DNA from: Hylemonella sp.
GTDB lineage: Bacteria > Pseudomonadota > Gammaproteobacteria > Burkholderiales > Burkholderiaceae_C
Assembly (NCBI RefSeq): GCF_027532185.1
Contig: NZ_JAPZSV010000005.1
Span: 248,001 to 312,000 of the forward strand
Reading direction: 5' to 3'
DNA: 64,000 nt
Shown here: positions 43,779 to 55,369 of the stretch, one piece after another
How the letters are laid out: each line of letters opens with the position of its first letter
How positions within the stretch are numbered: the first letter of the stretch is position 1
Notes under the pieces: generated by a model
What the model was told of the DNA's origin: nothing
Databases searched by the model: none
Seen by the model: only the letters and a program-made list of their open reading frames with translations
Made by a program: the position numbers and the translations under genes

Positions 43779-44603
43779 ATGACCTTCATCGAGATGCTGC
43801 GCGCGGCCGAGCGCCAAAATGACTCCATGCTCTGCGTGGGCCTGGACCCGGACCCGGCCCGCTTTCCCGGCGCACTGAAGGGCGACGCCTCGAAGATCTA
43901 CGACTTCTGCGCTGCCATCGTCGAGGCCACGGCCGACCTCGTGATCGCCTGGAAGCCGCAGATCGCCTACTTTGCGGCGCACCGCGCCGAAGCCCAGCTC
44001 GAACAGCTGGTGGCGCACATGCGCAAAGTGTCACCGGGCGTGCCCGTGATCCTGGACGCCAAGCGCGGCGACATCGGCAGCACGGCCGAACAGTACGCGG
44101 TTGAAGCCTTCGAGCGCTACGACGCCGACGCCGTGACCCTCTCGCCCTTCATGGGCTTCGATTCCATCGAGCCCTACCTCAAGTACCCGGGCAAGGGCGC
44201 GTTCCTGCTCTGCCGCACGTCCAATCCCGGCGGTGACGATCTGCAGGCCCAGCGCCTGGCCGGCGTCGCGGGCGAGCCGCTGCTCTACGAACACATTGCG
44301 CGCCAGGCTCAGGGCCCGTGGAATCGCAACGGCCAGTTGGGTCTGGTGGTCGGGGCCACCTACCCGGCCGAGATCGAGCGTGTGCGCGCCGTGGCACCTA
44401 CCGTGCCGCTGCTCATCCCCGGCGTGGGTGCCCAGGGTGGGGATGCCGTGGCCACGGTCAAGGCCGGCTGGCGGCCCGACGCGCCCATCGTCGTCAATTC
44501 CTCGCGGGCCGTGCTCTATGCAAGCCAGGGGGCGGACTACGCCGCCGCAGCGCGGCGAGTGGCCCAGCAGACACGCGAGCAGTTGCAGGCCGCGCGTACT
44601 TGA
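43779..44603 (+). CDS. pyrF: Orotidine 5'-phosphate decarboxylase
   Basis: A 274-residue enzyme making UMP. It belongs to the longer type 2 subfamily: MLCVGLDPDPARFPGAL at the start, WKPQIAYFAAHRAEAQLEQL, and the catalytic VILDAKRGDIGSTAEQYA with its Asp-Lys-Asp array. VPLLIPGVGAQGGD is the phosphate-binding loop. Length and motifs are normal. Confidence 0.97.
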   Translation: MTFIEMLRAAERQNDSMLCVGLDPDPARFPGALKGDASKIYDFCAAIVEATADLVIAWKPQIAYFAAHRAEAQLEQLVAHMRKVSPGVPVILDAKRGDIGSTAEQYAVEAFERYDADAVTLSPFMGFDSIEPYLKYPGKGAFLLCRTSNPGGDDLQAQRLAGVAGEPLLYEHIARQAQGPWNRNGQLGLVVGATYPAEIERVRAVAPTVPLLIPGVGAQGGDAVATVKAGWRPDAPIVVNSSRAVLYASQGADYAAAARRVAQQTREQLQAART

Positions 44604-44691
44604 AACCAAACGTAGCGTGCTTTAGCAGCGCGCTGTACAGGCGCACAATGGTGGCCTTGCTGCCCTGGTATGGGCGAACCAGGAGACCCGT

Positions 44692-45243
44692 ATGAAAAAA
44701 CTGTTCCAGAAACTGCCGCTTTACATCGTCGGTGGCGCCATGGTCCTGAGTGGCTGTGCGGTTGTGGCCGAGGCGCCAGGCAGCTCCGGCCAGAGCATGG
44801 GGCGTGAGCGACAGGAGCGGCGCGATGATGACCGCCGTGACCGTGATGATGACCGTCGCGGGGACAAACGTGACAAGCACCGTGGCGATCGCGACGACGA
44901 TCGCCGTGGCGGCAGCGTGCAAGTCCAGATCGGTGGCTACTTCGGCGAGCGCCAGCGCGCCGATGTCTACGCCTACTACGGCCAGCCGCCGCGTGCGCAC
45001 TGCCCACCGGGCCTGGCGAAGAAGAACAACGGCTGTCAGCCCCCGGGCCAGGCCAAGAAATGGAAGCTGGGCCAACCTCTGCCGCGCGACATCGGCTACG
45101 GCCCTATCGAGGCCGATATCCGCATCCGCCTGGGTACGCCGCCCGCCGGCCACGAATTCGTGCGCGTGGCGCAGGACATCCTGCTGATCGCCGTCGGCAC
45201 CAGCATCGTCATCGACGCCATCGAAGACCTGCAGCGTCGCTGA
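44692..45243 (+). CDS. CigR/RcnB-like lipoprotein with Arg/Asp-rich linker
   Basis: A 183-residue lipoprotein: signal MKKLFQKLPLYIVGGAMVLS followed by Gly-Cys22. Residues about 35-75 are nearly all Arg, Asp and Gly (RRDDDRRDRDDDRRGDKRDK), encoded by imperfect 11-12 bp tandem repeats. The C-terminal part has PPGLAKKNNGCQPPGQAKKW and GHEFVRVAQDILLIAVGTSI, which I recognise from the CigR/RcnB-like family, ending with a membrane-seeking helix. Salmonella CigR is an anti-virulence regulator; transferring that role here is not justified. A GGAG-type site precedes the ATG. The gene converges on uvrA with one base between stops. Confidence 0.75.
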   Translation: MKKLFQKLPLYIVGGAMVLSGCAVVAEAPGSSGQSMGRERQERRDDDRRDRDDDRRGDKRDKHRGDRDDDRRGGSVQVQIGGYFGERQRADVYAYYGQPPRAHCPPGLAKKNNGCQPPGQAKKWKLGQPLPRDIGYGPIEADIRIRLGTPPAGHEFVRVAQDILLIAVGTSIVIDAIEDLQRR

Positions 45244-45244
45244 G

Positions 45245-48247
<3,003 letters not shown>

Positions 48248-48386
48248 GGTCAGGGCTCGGGCAGAAAACCCTCCATGATAGAGAAAGCCGGTACGCCGGG
48301 CTGGGGCCTCCGGCCCGCTGCCACGAATGAGGGACAATCACGCCCTGGCAGCGGCTCCTCGGCCCGCCTGTTCACTTTCCCGCTCC

Positions 48387-49607
48387 GTGTCCACCACCAC
48401 CGTTTCTGCCACCGCTCACGGGTCTGCCGACGGCATGACTCCGCTCGAGTGGCGCGCCAGCGCCTCGCTGGCGACCATCTTCGCCCTGCGCATGCTGGGC
48501 CTCTTTCTGGTGCTGCCGGTCTTCGCCCTGGAGGCCGGTCGCTACCCGGGTGGCGGCGACGCCAGCCTGATCGGCCTGGCCATGGGCATCTATGGCCTGA
48601 CCCAGGGCCTGCTGCAGATCCCTTTCGGCATGGCCTCGGACCGTTACGGCCGCAAGCGCGTCATCATCATCGGCCTGCTGATCTTCGCCGCGGGCAGCTT
48701 TGTGGCCGCCCTGGCGGACAGCCTCACCTGGCTCATCATCGGCCGCTCCTTGCAAGGCGCGGGGGCCGTGTCGGCCGCCGTCACCGCCTTGCTGGCGGAC
48801 CAGACGCGTGACGAGGTGCGGACGAAGGCGATGGCCCTCGTCGGCGCCAGCATCGGCCTGATGTTCGCGCTTTCCCTGCTGCTGGCGCCGTTGCTGGTGG
48901 ACGAGATCCGACTGGCGGGCCTGTTCGCGCTCACCGGGGGCTTGGCCCTGGCCGGCATCGCCGTGGTGCACTGGTGGGTACCGGCCGAGCCGCTGCAGCA
49001 CAAGGACCAGCCGCGCGGCAAGCTCTCGGAGGTGCTCACACACCCCGGCCTGCTGCGTCTGGACGCGGGCGTCTTCATCCTGCACGCCGTGCAGCTGGCC
49101 ATGTGGGTGGCCATCCCCGCGCTGCTGGTACAGGCCGGGCTGGACGGGGACCGCCACTGGTGGGTCTATCTGCCGGCGGTGCTGGCGTCATTCTTCGTCA
49201 TGGGCGTCACGCTGTTTCCACTGGAGCGGCGCGGCTACCTGCGCGCCGTCTTTCTGGGCGCCATCGGGCTGATCGGCCTGGTACAGCTGGGCCTGCTGTG
49301 GGCTGTGGACGTGCCGCAGATCGCCTGGCTGGCCTTCCTGCTCTTTGTCTTCTTCTGCGGCTTCAACGTCCTTGAAGCCAGCCAGCCCAGCCTGGCCTCG
49401 CGCATCGCGCCCGCGCATGCGCGCGGCGCGGCGCTGGGTGTCTACAACACACTGCAGTCTCTGGGCTTCTTTGCCGGCGGCGCGGCGGGGGGCTGGCTGG
49501 TCCAGCACCACGGCATGGACGCACTCTTTATAGGCTGCACGGCCGCCATGGCCCTGTGGCTGCTGCTGGCCTGGCCCATGACCGCGCCCGCACGCCAGGC
49601 CCCATAA
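48387..49607 (+). CDS. Major facilitator superfamily transporter
   Basis: A 406-residue, twelve-helix membrane protein from the GTG at 48387; an ATG at 48435 starting MTPLEWRASASLATIFALRM is an equally likely start. The MFS loop motif is GMASDRYGRKRVIIIGLLI near residue 95, and motif C-like glycine-rich segments follow (LQGAGAVSAAVTALLAD). The family is annotated as YajR/DHA1-like drug exporter in many genomes. It lies between uvrA (divergent) and ssb, a conserved betaproteobacterial arrangement. The substrate is unknown. Confidence 0.9.
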   Translation: MSTTTVSATAHGSADGMTPLEWRASASLATIFALRMLGLFLVLPVFALEAGRYPGGGDASLIGLAMGIYGLTQGLLQIPFGMASDRYGRKRVIIIGLLIFAAGSFVAALADSLTWLIIGRSLQGAGAVSAAVTALLADQTRDEVRTKAMALVGASIGLMFALSLLLAPLLVDEIRLAGLFALTGGLALAGIAVVHWWVPAEPLQHKDQPRGKLSEVLTHPGLLRLDAGVFILHAVQLAMWVAIPALLVQAGLDGDRHWWVYLPAVLASFFVMGVTLFPLERRGYLRAVFLGAIGLIGLVQLGLLWAVDVPQIAWLAFLLFVFFCGFNVLEASQPSLASRIAPAHARGAALGVYNTLQSLGFFAGGAAGGWLVQHHGMDALFIGCTAAMALWLLLAWPMTAPARQAP

Positions 49608-49634
49608 TCACCTGAATTTCCGGAGGAACATCCC

Positions 49635-50120
49635 ATGGCATCCGTCAACAAAGTCATCCTGGTCGGCAATTGCGGCCGCGACCCCGAAATCCGCTATCTG
49701 CCCTCGGGCCAGGCCGTGGCCAACGTCAGCGTGGCCACCTCCAGCCGCCGCAAGGACAAGAATTCGGGCGAGATGATCGAAGACACCCAGTGGCACCGCG
49801 TGACCTTCTATGACCGCCTGGCTGAGATCGCCGGCGAATACCTCAAGAAGGGCCGCCCGGTGTATGTGGAAGGCCGCCTGAAGTACGGCAAGTTCACTAA
49901 CAAGGACGGCCACGAGCAGAACACCGTGGACATCATCGCCACCGAAATGCAGCTGCTCGGCGGCCGCGAAGGCATGGGCGGTCCGGATGAAGACGGTGGC
50001 GGTGCGCCGCGCCGCAGCGCCCCGCCAGCCTCGCGCCCGGCGGCCAGCGCCGCACCGCGTCAGGCCCCGGCCAAGTCGGCCAGTGGCTTTGACGACATGG
50101 ATGACGACATTCCCTTCTGA
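49635..50120 (+). CDS. ssb: Single-stranded DNA-binding protein
   Basis: A 161-residue SSB. The OB fold occupies about residues 1-110 ([40 protein letters not shown]). A Gly/Pro/Ala-rich linker follows, and the acidic C-terminal tip DDMDDDIPF, which recruits repair proteins, is intact. A GGAGG ribosome-binding site lies seven bases before the ATG. A strong terminator follows. It works with UvrA and other repair proteins but is transcribed separately. Confidence 0.98.
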   Translation: MASVNKVILVGNCGRDPEIRYLPSGQAVANVSVATSSRRKDKNSGEMIEDTQWHRVTFYDRLAEIAGEYLKKGRPVYVEGRLKYGKFTNKDGHEQNTVDIIATEMQLLGGREGMGGPDEDGGGAPRRSAPPASRPAASAAPRQAPAKSASGFDDMDDDIPF

Positions 50121-50146
50121 GCCCGGCTCCATCCCGGTCTCCCGGA

Positions 50147-50178
50147 CCCCGCCCACCGCAAGGTCGGCGGGGTTTTTT
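50147..50178 (+). terminator. Rho-independent terminator after ssb
   Basis: CCCCGCC-C-ACC (50147-50157) pairs with GGT-C-GGCGGGG (50162-50172) across a GCAA tetraloop with one C-C mismatch, followed by six T. It insulates the RND operon downstream. Confidence 0.9.
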
Positions 50179-50189
50179 GTGCTCGGATC

Positions 50190-50218
50190 TTGTACCCCAT
50201 GGGGTATATATGTATACT
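50190..50218 (+). promoter_or_regulatory. Promoter with palindromic CsoR-type operator in the spacer
   Basis: TTGTAC (50190-50195) and TATACT (50213-50218; 5 of 6 to consensus) are 17 bp apart. TACCCCATGGGGTA (50193-50206) is a perfect 14-bp palindrome lying over the -35 box and spacer. G/C-tract inverted repeats flanked by TA are the usual target of CsoR-family repressors, and the last gene of the operon encodes one. The simplest reading is autoregulation of the whole five-gene unit. Confidence 0.65.
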
Positions 50219-50241
50219 CCAGCCTGTATATGGAGACGCCC

Positions 50242-51303
50242 ATGAAATCGATCCACACCCTGGCCTTCGTCGTGAGCCTGGCCGTTCTGGCTGGCGCGCC
50301 CCTGCTGGTGCGCGCGCAGGGCGTGGCCGTGCCCACGGTGACCATCGGTGCGCGCGCCGTCGCCACCGGCTACGAGATCGACGGCGTGATCGAGCCGGTC
50401 AAGCAAAGCACGATTGCCGCCCAGACCTCGGGCCGGGTGGTCAGGCTGCTCGTGAAGATGGGCGATCCGGTCAAGGCCGGCCAGTTGCTGGCCACCATCG
50501 ACGACAGCGAGACCGCCGTCGGCGTACAGCGCAGCGCCGCCCAACTGGGCCAGGCCGAGGCCGAGTTGCGCAATGCGCGCGCGCACTACGAACGAACGCG
50601 CGAGCTCCGAGCGCAGGGTTTCGTGAGCCAGGCCGCACTCGATACAGCGGAAACGCAATACAAGGCGGCCCAGAGCGGCCAGGCCCAGGCCACGGCCGGC
50701 GCGCGCGCCTCGGCGCTGAGCCAGGGCTACACGCGTGTGACGGCCCCTTATGACGGCTGGGTGTTGCAGACCCATGTGGACGCGGGGGATCTGGCCGTGC
50801 CGGGCAAACCCCTCATCACCGTCTATGCGCCGCAGCCGCTGCGTGCCGTGGTGCAGATTCCCGCCTCGCAGGCCGACAGCGCGCGTGCCGCGCAGGATGT
50901 GCAGGTGCAGCTGACCGAGGCCAACGGCGCCAGCCAGTGGGTCCAGCCGGTGCGGCGCAGCACCATGCCCGCCGCCGATCCGGTCTCGCAGACCGTGGTC
51001 TGGCGCCTCGAACTGTCGGCTGTGGCCGCGCAGAAACTCATCCCCGGCCAGCAAGTGCGTGTGCGCTTCGTCGGCAGCCAGGCCCAGCGCACTGTGGTGC
51101 CGGTCAAGGCCGTGCTGCGCCGCGGCGAGCTCACCGCGGTGTACGTGGCCAGCGAGCGCGGCTTCTCGCTGCGCGCCGTGCGCCTGGGGGCCGATCACGG
51201 CGCCGACGGTGTGGAGATCGTCGCAGGGTTGGCTGCGGGTGAGCGCGTGGCGCTAGATCCCGTGCGGGCCGGCCTGGCCGGCGCTCACGCCGCACAACCT
51301 TGA
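50242..51303 (+). CDS. RND efflux periplasmic adaptor subunit
   Basis: A 353-residue membrane-fusion protein. Its signal peptide is MKSIHTLAFVVSLAVLAGAP with a cleavage region near VRAQG. A biotinyl-lipoyl half-motif follows (IEPVKQSTIAAQTSGRVVRL; VKMGDPVKAGQLLATID), then an alpha-hairpin (about 90-150), the second lipoyl half (TRVTAPYDGWVLQTHVDAGD) and a beta-barrel. It links the inner-membrane pump to an outer-membrane channel. GGAG lies nine bases before the ATG. The pump gene starts eight bases after its stop. No outer-membrane factor is encoded in the operon, so a TolC-like protein elsewhere is needed. Confidence 0.92.
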   Translation: MKSIHTLAFVVSLAVLAGAPLLVRAQGVAVPTVTIGARAVATGYEIDGVIEPVKQSTIAAQTSGRVVRLLVKMGDPVKAGQLLATIDDSETAVGVQRSAAQLGQAEAELRNARAHYERTRELRAQGFVSQAALDTAETQYKAAQSGQAQATAGARASALSQGYTRVTAPYDGWVLQTHVDAGDLAVPGKPLITVYAPQPLRAVVQIPASQADSARAAQDVQVQLTEANGASQWVQPVRRSTMPAADPVSQTVVWRLELSAVAAQKLIPGQQVRVRFVGSQAQRTVVPVKAVLRRGELTAVYVASERGFSLRAVRLGADHGADGVEIVAGLAAGERVALDPVRAGLAGAHAAQP

Positions 51304-51310
51304 GCACACC

Positions 51311-54300
51311 ATGAGCACGCGCCAACATCAACCCATGGGTATCTCGGGCCGCATCGCCGCAGCCTTTCAGGCCAACGCGCTCACGCCGCTGCTGGCCCTG
51401 GTGGCGCTGCTGCTGGGCCTGTTCGCTGTGGGGGTAACGCCACGCGAGGAAGAGCCCCAGATCAACGTCACCATGGCCAATGTGCTGATCCCCTTCCCCG
51501 GGGCGAGCAGCGCCGACGTGCAGAACATGGTGGCGCGCCCGGCCGAGCAGGTGCTGAGCCAGATCGCCGGCATCGAACACACCTACTCCGTCGCCCGCCC
51601 CGGCCTGGCCGTGCTGACCGTTCAGTTCCAGGTGGGCGTACCCCGTACCGAGGCCCTGGTGCGTCTGTACGACGTGCTCAATGCTCACCAGGACTGGCTG
51701 CCGCGTGACCTGGGCACGCTGAGCCCCATCGTCAAGCCCAAGGGGATCGACGACGTGCCCGTGCTCGCTGTCACCCTCTGGAGCAAGGACGGCGCGCCAG
51801 CGCAGGAACTCGAGCGCGTGGCCCATGAACTGGAGACCGAACTCAAGCGCGTGCCTGGTACGCGCGAGGTGGACACGCTGGGTGGCCCGGGCCGCGCGGT
51901 GCATGTCGCGCTGGACCCGACGCGCATGCGTGCCCGCGGCATCGACGTCCTCACCCTCAAGCAGACCCTGGCCGCAGCCAACTTCGGCATGCCCGCGGGC
52001 GCCGTGCTCGACAGCCAGGCGAAGAGCGGCGGTGCCGCGCAGATGCTCAGCGTCGAGACCGGCGAGTTCCTGCGCTCGGCCGAGGATGTGGGGAGCATCG
52101 TGGTCGGCGTCAGCAAGGGTGCACCGGTCTATCTGCGCGAAGTCGCGCGTATCGACATCGGTGCACAGCAGCCGCAGCGATACGTCTGGTACACGCCGGG
52201 CGCGGCCATCGCCAAGACGGACGATGTGGGCCTGCAGGCCGGTCAGGTCTATCCGGCGGTCACGCTGACCGTCACCAAGAAGCCGGGCGAGAACGCCGTG
52301 GACGTGGCGCGTGCCGCGAGCGCACGCGTTCAGGCGCTGCGCAACACCATCATCCCGTCCAACATCGAAGCCACCGTCACGCGCAACTATGGCGAGACCG
52401 CGGCCGAGAAGGCCAACCAGTTGATCGCCAAGCTCGCCTTCGCCACCGGCTCGGTCATCCTGCTCGTGGGCCTGGCCCTGGGCCGGCGTGAGGCCGTCAT
52501 CGTCGGCGCGGCGGTCATCCTCACGCTCACCGCCACGCTCTTCGCCTCCTGGGCCTGGGGTTTCACGCTCAACCGCGTCTCGTTGTTTGCGCTGATCTTC
52601 TCCATCGGCATCCTGGTCGACGACGCGATCGTGGTGGTGGAGAACATCCATCGCCATCAGCAGCTCACCCCCGGTACACCGCTGCGCGAGATCATCCCGC
52701 GCGCCGTGGACGAGGTCGGCGGCCCCACCATCCTGGCCACACTGACCGTGATCGCGGCCTTGCTGCCCATGGCCTTCGTGAGTGGCCTCATGGGTCCCTA
52801 CATGAGCCCCATCCCCATCAACGCGAGCCTGGGCATGGCCATCTCGCTCGCCATCGCCTTCACGGTCACGCCGTGGCTGGCGCTCAAGCTCATGAAGCAC
52901 CATGGCGCGCATGCGCAGCCGGGCCAGGGCGGCATGGGTGAAAAGCTGCAGACGGTGTTCACCGGCCTGCTCACGCCTCTGCTGCAAAGCGCGCGCCGCC
53001 GCTGGTTCCTGCTGGCCGGCATCCTGGGCGCGCTGTTGCTGTCGGCCGGTCTCACGCTCGTGCCTTCGAGCTTCGTGGGTGTAGTGCTCAAGATGCTGCC
53101 CTTCGACAACAAGAGTGAGTTCCAGGTGCTGGTCGAGATGCCCGCGGGCACGCCGCTGGAAGACACGGCTGCGGCTCTGCACGAGCTGGGCGCCTTCCTC
53201 GCGCAGCAGCCCGAGGTGCAGGACCTGCAAGGCTACGCTGGCACGGCCAGTCCCATCACCTTCAACGGTCTGGTGCGCCAGTACTACCTGCGCGCCGAGG
53301 CCGAGCAGGGTGATCTGCAAGTCAACCTGGTGCACAAGAAGCAGCGCAAGGAGCAGAGCCACGCCATCGCACAGCGCCTGCGCCCGGCGCTCGAAGACAT
53401 CGCCCGCCAGCATGGCGCGCGCCTCAAGGTGGTGGAAGTACCGCCGGGCCCGCCCGTGATGAGCCCGCTGGTGGCCGAGATCTATGGCCCCGACGAAGCG
53501 GGTCGCCAGCAGCTGGCAGCGCGCGTGACCCAGGCCTTCCGCGACACGCCGGACATCACGGCCATCGACAGCTCGCTCAAGGAAGACGCGCCGCGGGCCT
53601 GGCTGCGCGTGCGCCGCCAGCGCGCCGAGTCCCTGGGCATACCCGTCGCCGCGATCGCCCAGACCGTACAGGGTGCGCTCTCGGGCGCCGATGCCGCCTG
53701 GCTGCACGACGCGCAGTCCAAGTACCCGGTGCCTGTGCGCCTGCAGCTGCCGCGCGAGCAGCAGATCGGCCTGGACGCGCTGCTGGCCTTGCCCATGCGC
53801 GCCGCCAACGGCCAACTGGTGCCGCTGTCCGAGCTCGTGCGGGTGGAGCGTGGCGTGATCGACAAGCCCTTGTTCACCAAGGACCTCGCGCCCGTGAGCT
53901 ATGTCTACGGCGATATGGGCGGCCCGCTGGACTCGCCGCTTTACGGCCTCTTCGCCATTCGTCCGAAACTTGAGGCCGCGGCGCTGGAGGGCACGGGCGA
54001 GCTCGGCGAATACTGGATCCGTCAGCCCGGCGAAACTTTCCGCCAGTACGCGCTCAAGTGGGACGGCGAGTGGCAGATCACCTACGAGACCTTCCGCGAC
54101 ATGGGCGCGGCCTATGGCGTGGGGCTGGTCCTGATCTACCTGCTGGTGGTGGCGCAGTTCCGCTCCTACAGCACGCCGCTGGTCATCATGGCGCCCATCC
54201 CGCTTACCATCATCGGCGTCATGCCCGGCCACGCCCTGCTGAGCGCGCAGTTCACCGCCACCTCCATGATCGGCATGATCGCGCTGGCTGGCATCATCGT

Positions 54301-54622
54301 GCGCAACTCCATCTTGCTGGTCGACTTCATCGAACTGCAGGTGGCGCAGGGCATGAAGTTCCGCGACGCCGTGGTGCAGTCCGCCGCGGTGCGCGCCCAG
54401 CCCATCGCGTTGACGGGCCTCGCCGCCATGATCGGCGCCTTCTTCATCCTCGACGACCCGATCTTCAATGGTCTGGCCATCACCCTGATCTTCGGCATCC
54501 TGGTCTCCACCCTGCTCACGCTGGTGGTGATACCGGTGCTGTACTACGCCTTCTTCCGCAAGCGCCACGAAGCCGACGACGGCTCACCGCTGCCCCCTGT
54601 TCCCGCAACCCCCTCTCACTAA
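51311..54622 (+). CDS. RND efflux pump, inner-membrane permease (HAE-like)
   Basis: An 1103-residue AcrB-type pump with twelve helices and two large periplasmic loops. The proton-relay Asp pair is present in helix four (FSIGILVDDAIVVVENIHRH), which places it nearer to hydrophobe/multidrug pumps than to heavy-metal CzcA types, whose motif differs. The N-terminal GVTPREEEPQINVTMANVLI and the helix near GMIALAGIIVRNSILLVDFI are also typical. The length is slightly above the 1030-1050 of AcrB. Its position in a unit with thiol-related small genes is unusual and suggests a sulfur- or oxidant-linked substrate; this is inference. Confidence 0.93.
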   Translation: MSTRQHQPMGISGRIAAAFQANALTPLLALVALLLGLFAVGVTPREEEPQINVTMANVLIPFPGASSADVQNMVARPAEQVLSQIAGIEHTYSVARPGLAVLTVQFQVGVPRTEALVRLYDVLNAHQDWLPRDLGTLSPIVKPKGIDDVPVLAVTLWSKDGAPAQELERVAHELETELKRVPGTREVDTLGGPGRAVHVALDPTRMRARGIDVLTLKQTLAAANFGMPAGAVLDSQAKSGGAAQMLSVETGEFLRSAEDVGSIVVGVSKGAPVYLREVARIDIGAQQPQRYVWYTPGAAIAKTDDVGLQAGQVYPAVTLTVTKKPGENAVDVARAASARVQALRNTIIPSNIEATVTRNYGETAAEKANQLIAKLAFATGSVILLVGLALGRREAVIVGAAVILTLTATLFASWAWGFTLNRVSLFALIFSIGILVDDAIVVVENIHRHQQLTPGTPLREIIPRAVDEVGGPTILATLTVIAALLPMAFVSGLMGPYMSPIPINASLGMAISLAIAFTVTPWLALKLMKHHGAHAQPGQGGMGEKLQTVFTGLLTPLLQSARRRWFLLAGILGALLLSAGLTLVPSSFVGVVLKMLPFDNKSEFQVLVEMPAGTPLEDTAAALHELGAFLAQQPEVQDLQGYAGTASPITFNGLVRQYYLRAEAEQGDLQVNLVHKKQRKEQSHAIAQRLRPALEDIARQHGARLKVVEVPPGPPVMSPLVAEIYGPDEAGRQQLAARVTQAFRDTPDITAIDSSLKEDAPRAWLRVRRQRAESLGIPVAAIAQTVQGALSGADAAWLHDAQSKYPVPVRLQLPREQQIGLDALLALPMRAANGQLVPLSELVRVERGVIDKPLFTKDLAPVSYVYGDMGGPLDSPLYGLFAIRPKLEAAALEGTGELGEYWIRQPGETFRQYALKWDGEWQITYETFRDMGAAYGVGLVLIYLLVVAQFRSYSTPLVIMAPIPLTIIGVMPGHALLSAQFTATSMIGMIALAGIIVRNSILLVDFIELQVAQGMKFRDAVVQSAAVRAQPIALTGLAAMIGAFFILDDPIFNGLAITLIFGILVSTLLTLVVIPVLYYAFFRKRHEADDGSPLPPVPATPSH

Positions 54623-54638
54623 CCACCAGGAGTTTGAA

Positions 54639-54866
54639 ATGACCGTTGAACGCTACATCCGCATCTTTGCCGGCTTCGTCGTGATGCTCTCGCTCGCGCT
54701 GGGTGTCGAAGGCAGCCCGATCTTCATCAGCAAATGGTTCCTCGCCCTGACCGCCTTCGCCGGCTTCAACCTCTTCCAGTCGGGCTTCACGGGCTTCTGC
54801 CCGCCGGCCTTCCTGCTGAAAAAGCTGGGCGTCCCCGAAGGCGGCAGCGCCTGCTCCACCAAGTAA
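54639..54866 (+). CDS. YgaP-like two-helix membrane protein (DUF2892)
   Basis: A 75-residue protein with two membrane helices (RIFAGFVVMLSLALGV and KWFLALTAFAGFNLFQ) and a GFTGFCPPAFLLKKLGV end. The conserved Cys54 follows the second helix as in the membrane domain of YgaP, a rhodanese that carries persulfide; a second Cys72 is near the C-terminus. It lacks the rhodanese domain. An AGGAG site lies seven bases before the ATG. Co-location with OsmC and CsoR-family genes points to thiol or persulfide stress. Confidence 0.85.
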   Translation: MTVERYIRIFAGFVVMLSLALGVEGSPIFISKWFLALTAFAGFNLFQSGFTGFCPPAFLLKKLGVPEGGSACSTK

Positions 54867-54922
54867 GCTTCGGGACCCGTCGTGCGTCAGCCGCGCGCCG
54901 CCACTCTGAACAGGAGAACATC

Positions 54923-55369
54923 ATGAGCGAGTCACGTCCGCGCGTCCTGCTGCGCCAGCAGCAGGACTTCCAGTTCGAGATCGATTTCGGCGAGGGCAAG
55001 CCCCGCCTGCTCGGCGACGAAGGCCCGCCGCTGGGCCAGGGCGCCGGTCCCACGCCTGTGCAGCTGCTGGCCGCGGCCGTGGGCAACTGCATGGCGGACT
55101 CGCTGCTGTTCGCGCTGCGCAAGTTCAAGCAGACGCCCGAGCCCATCTCCTGCGTGGTGGATGCCGAGGTGGGTCGCAATGCCGACAAGCGCATGCGTGT
55201 GCTGGGCCTGGACGTGGCGCTGACCCTGGGTGTTCCGGCCGCGAACCTGGAGCACCTGGACCGCGTGCTGGCCTCGTTCGAGGACTTCTGCACCGTGGGC
55301 GCCAGCGTGGCCCAAGGCATTCCGCTGCATGTCACCGTGCACGACAGCACGGGCGCGCAGCTCAAATGA
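54923..55369 (+). CDS. OsmC family thiol-dependent protein
   Basis: A 148-residue OsmC/Ohr-superfamily protein with both signature cysteines: Cys56 in AAAVGNCMADSLLFAL and Cys123 in EDFCTVGASVAQGI. Such pairs reduce organic peroxides or handle activated sulfur. The N-terminal region (LRQQQDFQFEIDFGEGKPRL) and spacing fit the OsmC-like rather than Ohr branch. AGGAGA precedes the ATG by seven bases. Its stop overlaps the repressor start by 4 bp (ATGA). It is the third gene in a row with exposed reactive thiols. Confidence 0.88.
   Translation: MSESRPRVLLRQQQDFQFEIDFGEGKPRLLGDEGPPLGQGAGPTPVQLLAAAVGNCMADSLLFALRKFKQTPEPISCVVDAEVGRNADKRMRVLGLDVALTLGVPAANLEHLDRVLASFEDFCTVGASVAQGIPLHVTVHDSTGAQLK

Noticed and set aside
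44810-44910. Short repeated units considered as a CRISPR array
   Set aside because: Units are 11-12 bp, imperfect, without spacers, and lie in frame inside a lipoprotein gene.
48248-48337. N-terminal extension of uvrA to the ATG at 48337
   Set aside because: The extra 30 residues do not resemble UvrA and cross a -10-like TATCAT; kept only as an alternative start.
49987-50241. Upstream extension of the RND adaptor into ssb
   Set aside because: It would bypass the ssb stop, terminator and operator and bury the signal peptide; the ATG at 50242 has a ribosome-binding site.
51131-54568. 1145-residue open frame on the minus strand
   Set aside because: Exactly antisense to the RND permease; repetitive His/Gln/Arg/Gly composition and no domain, so a compositional artefact.
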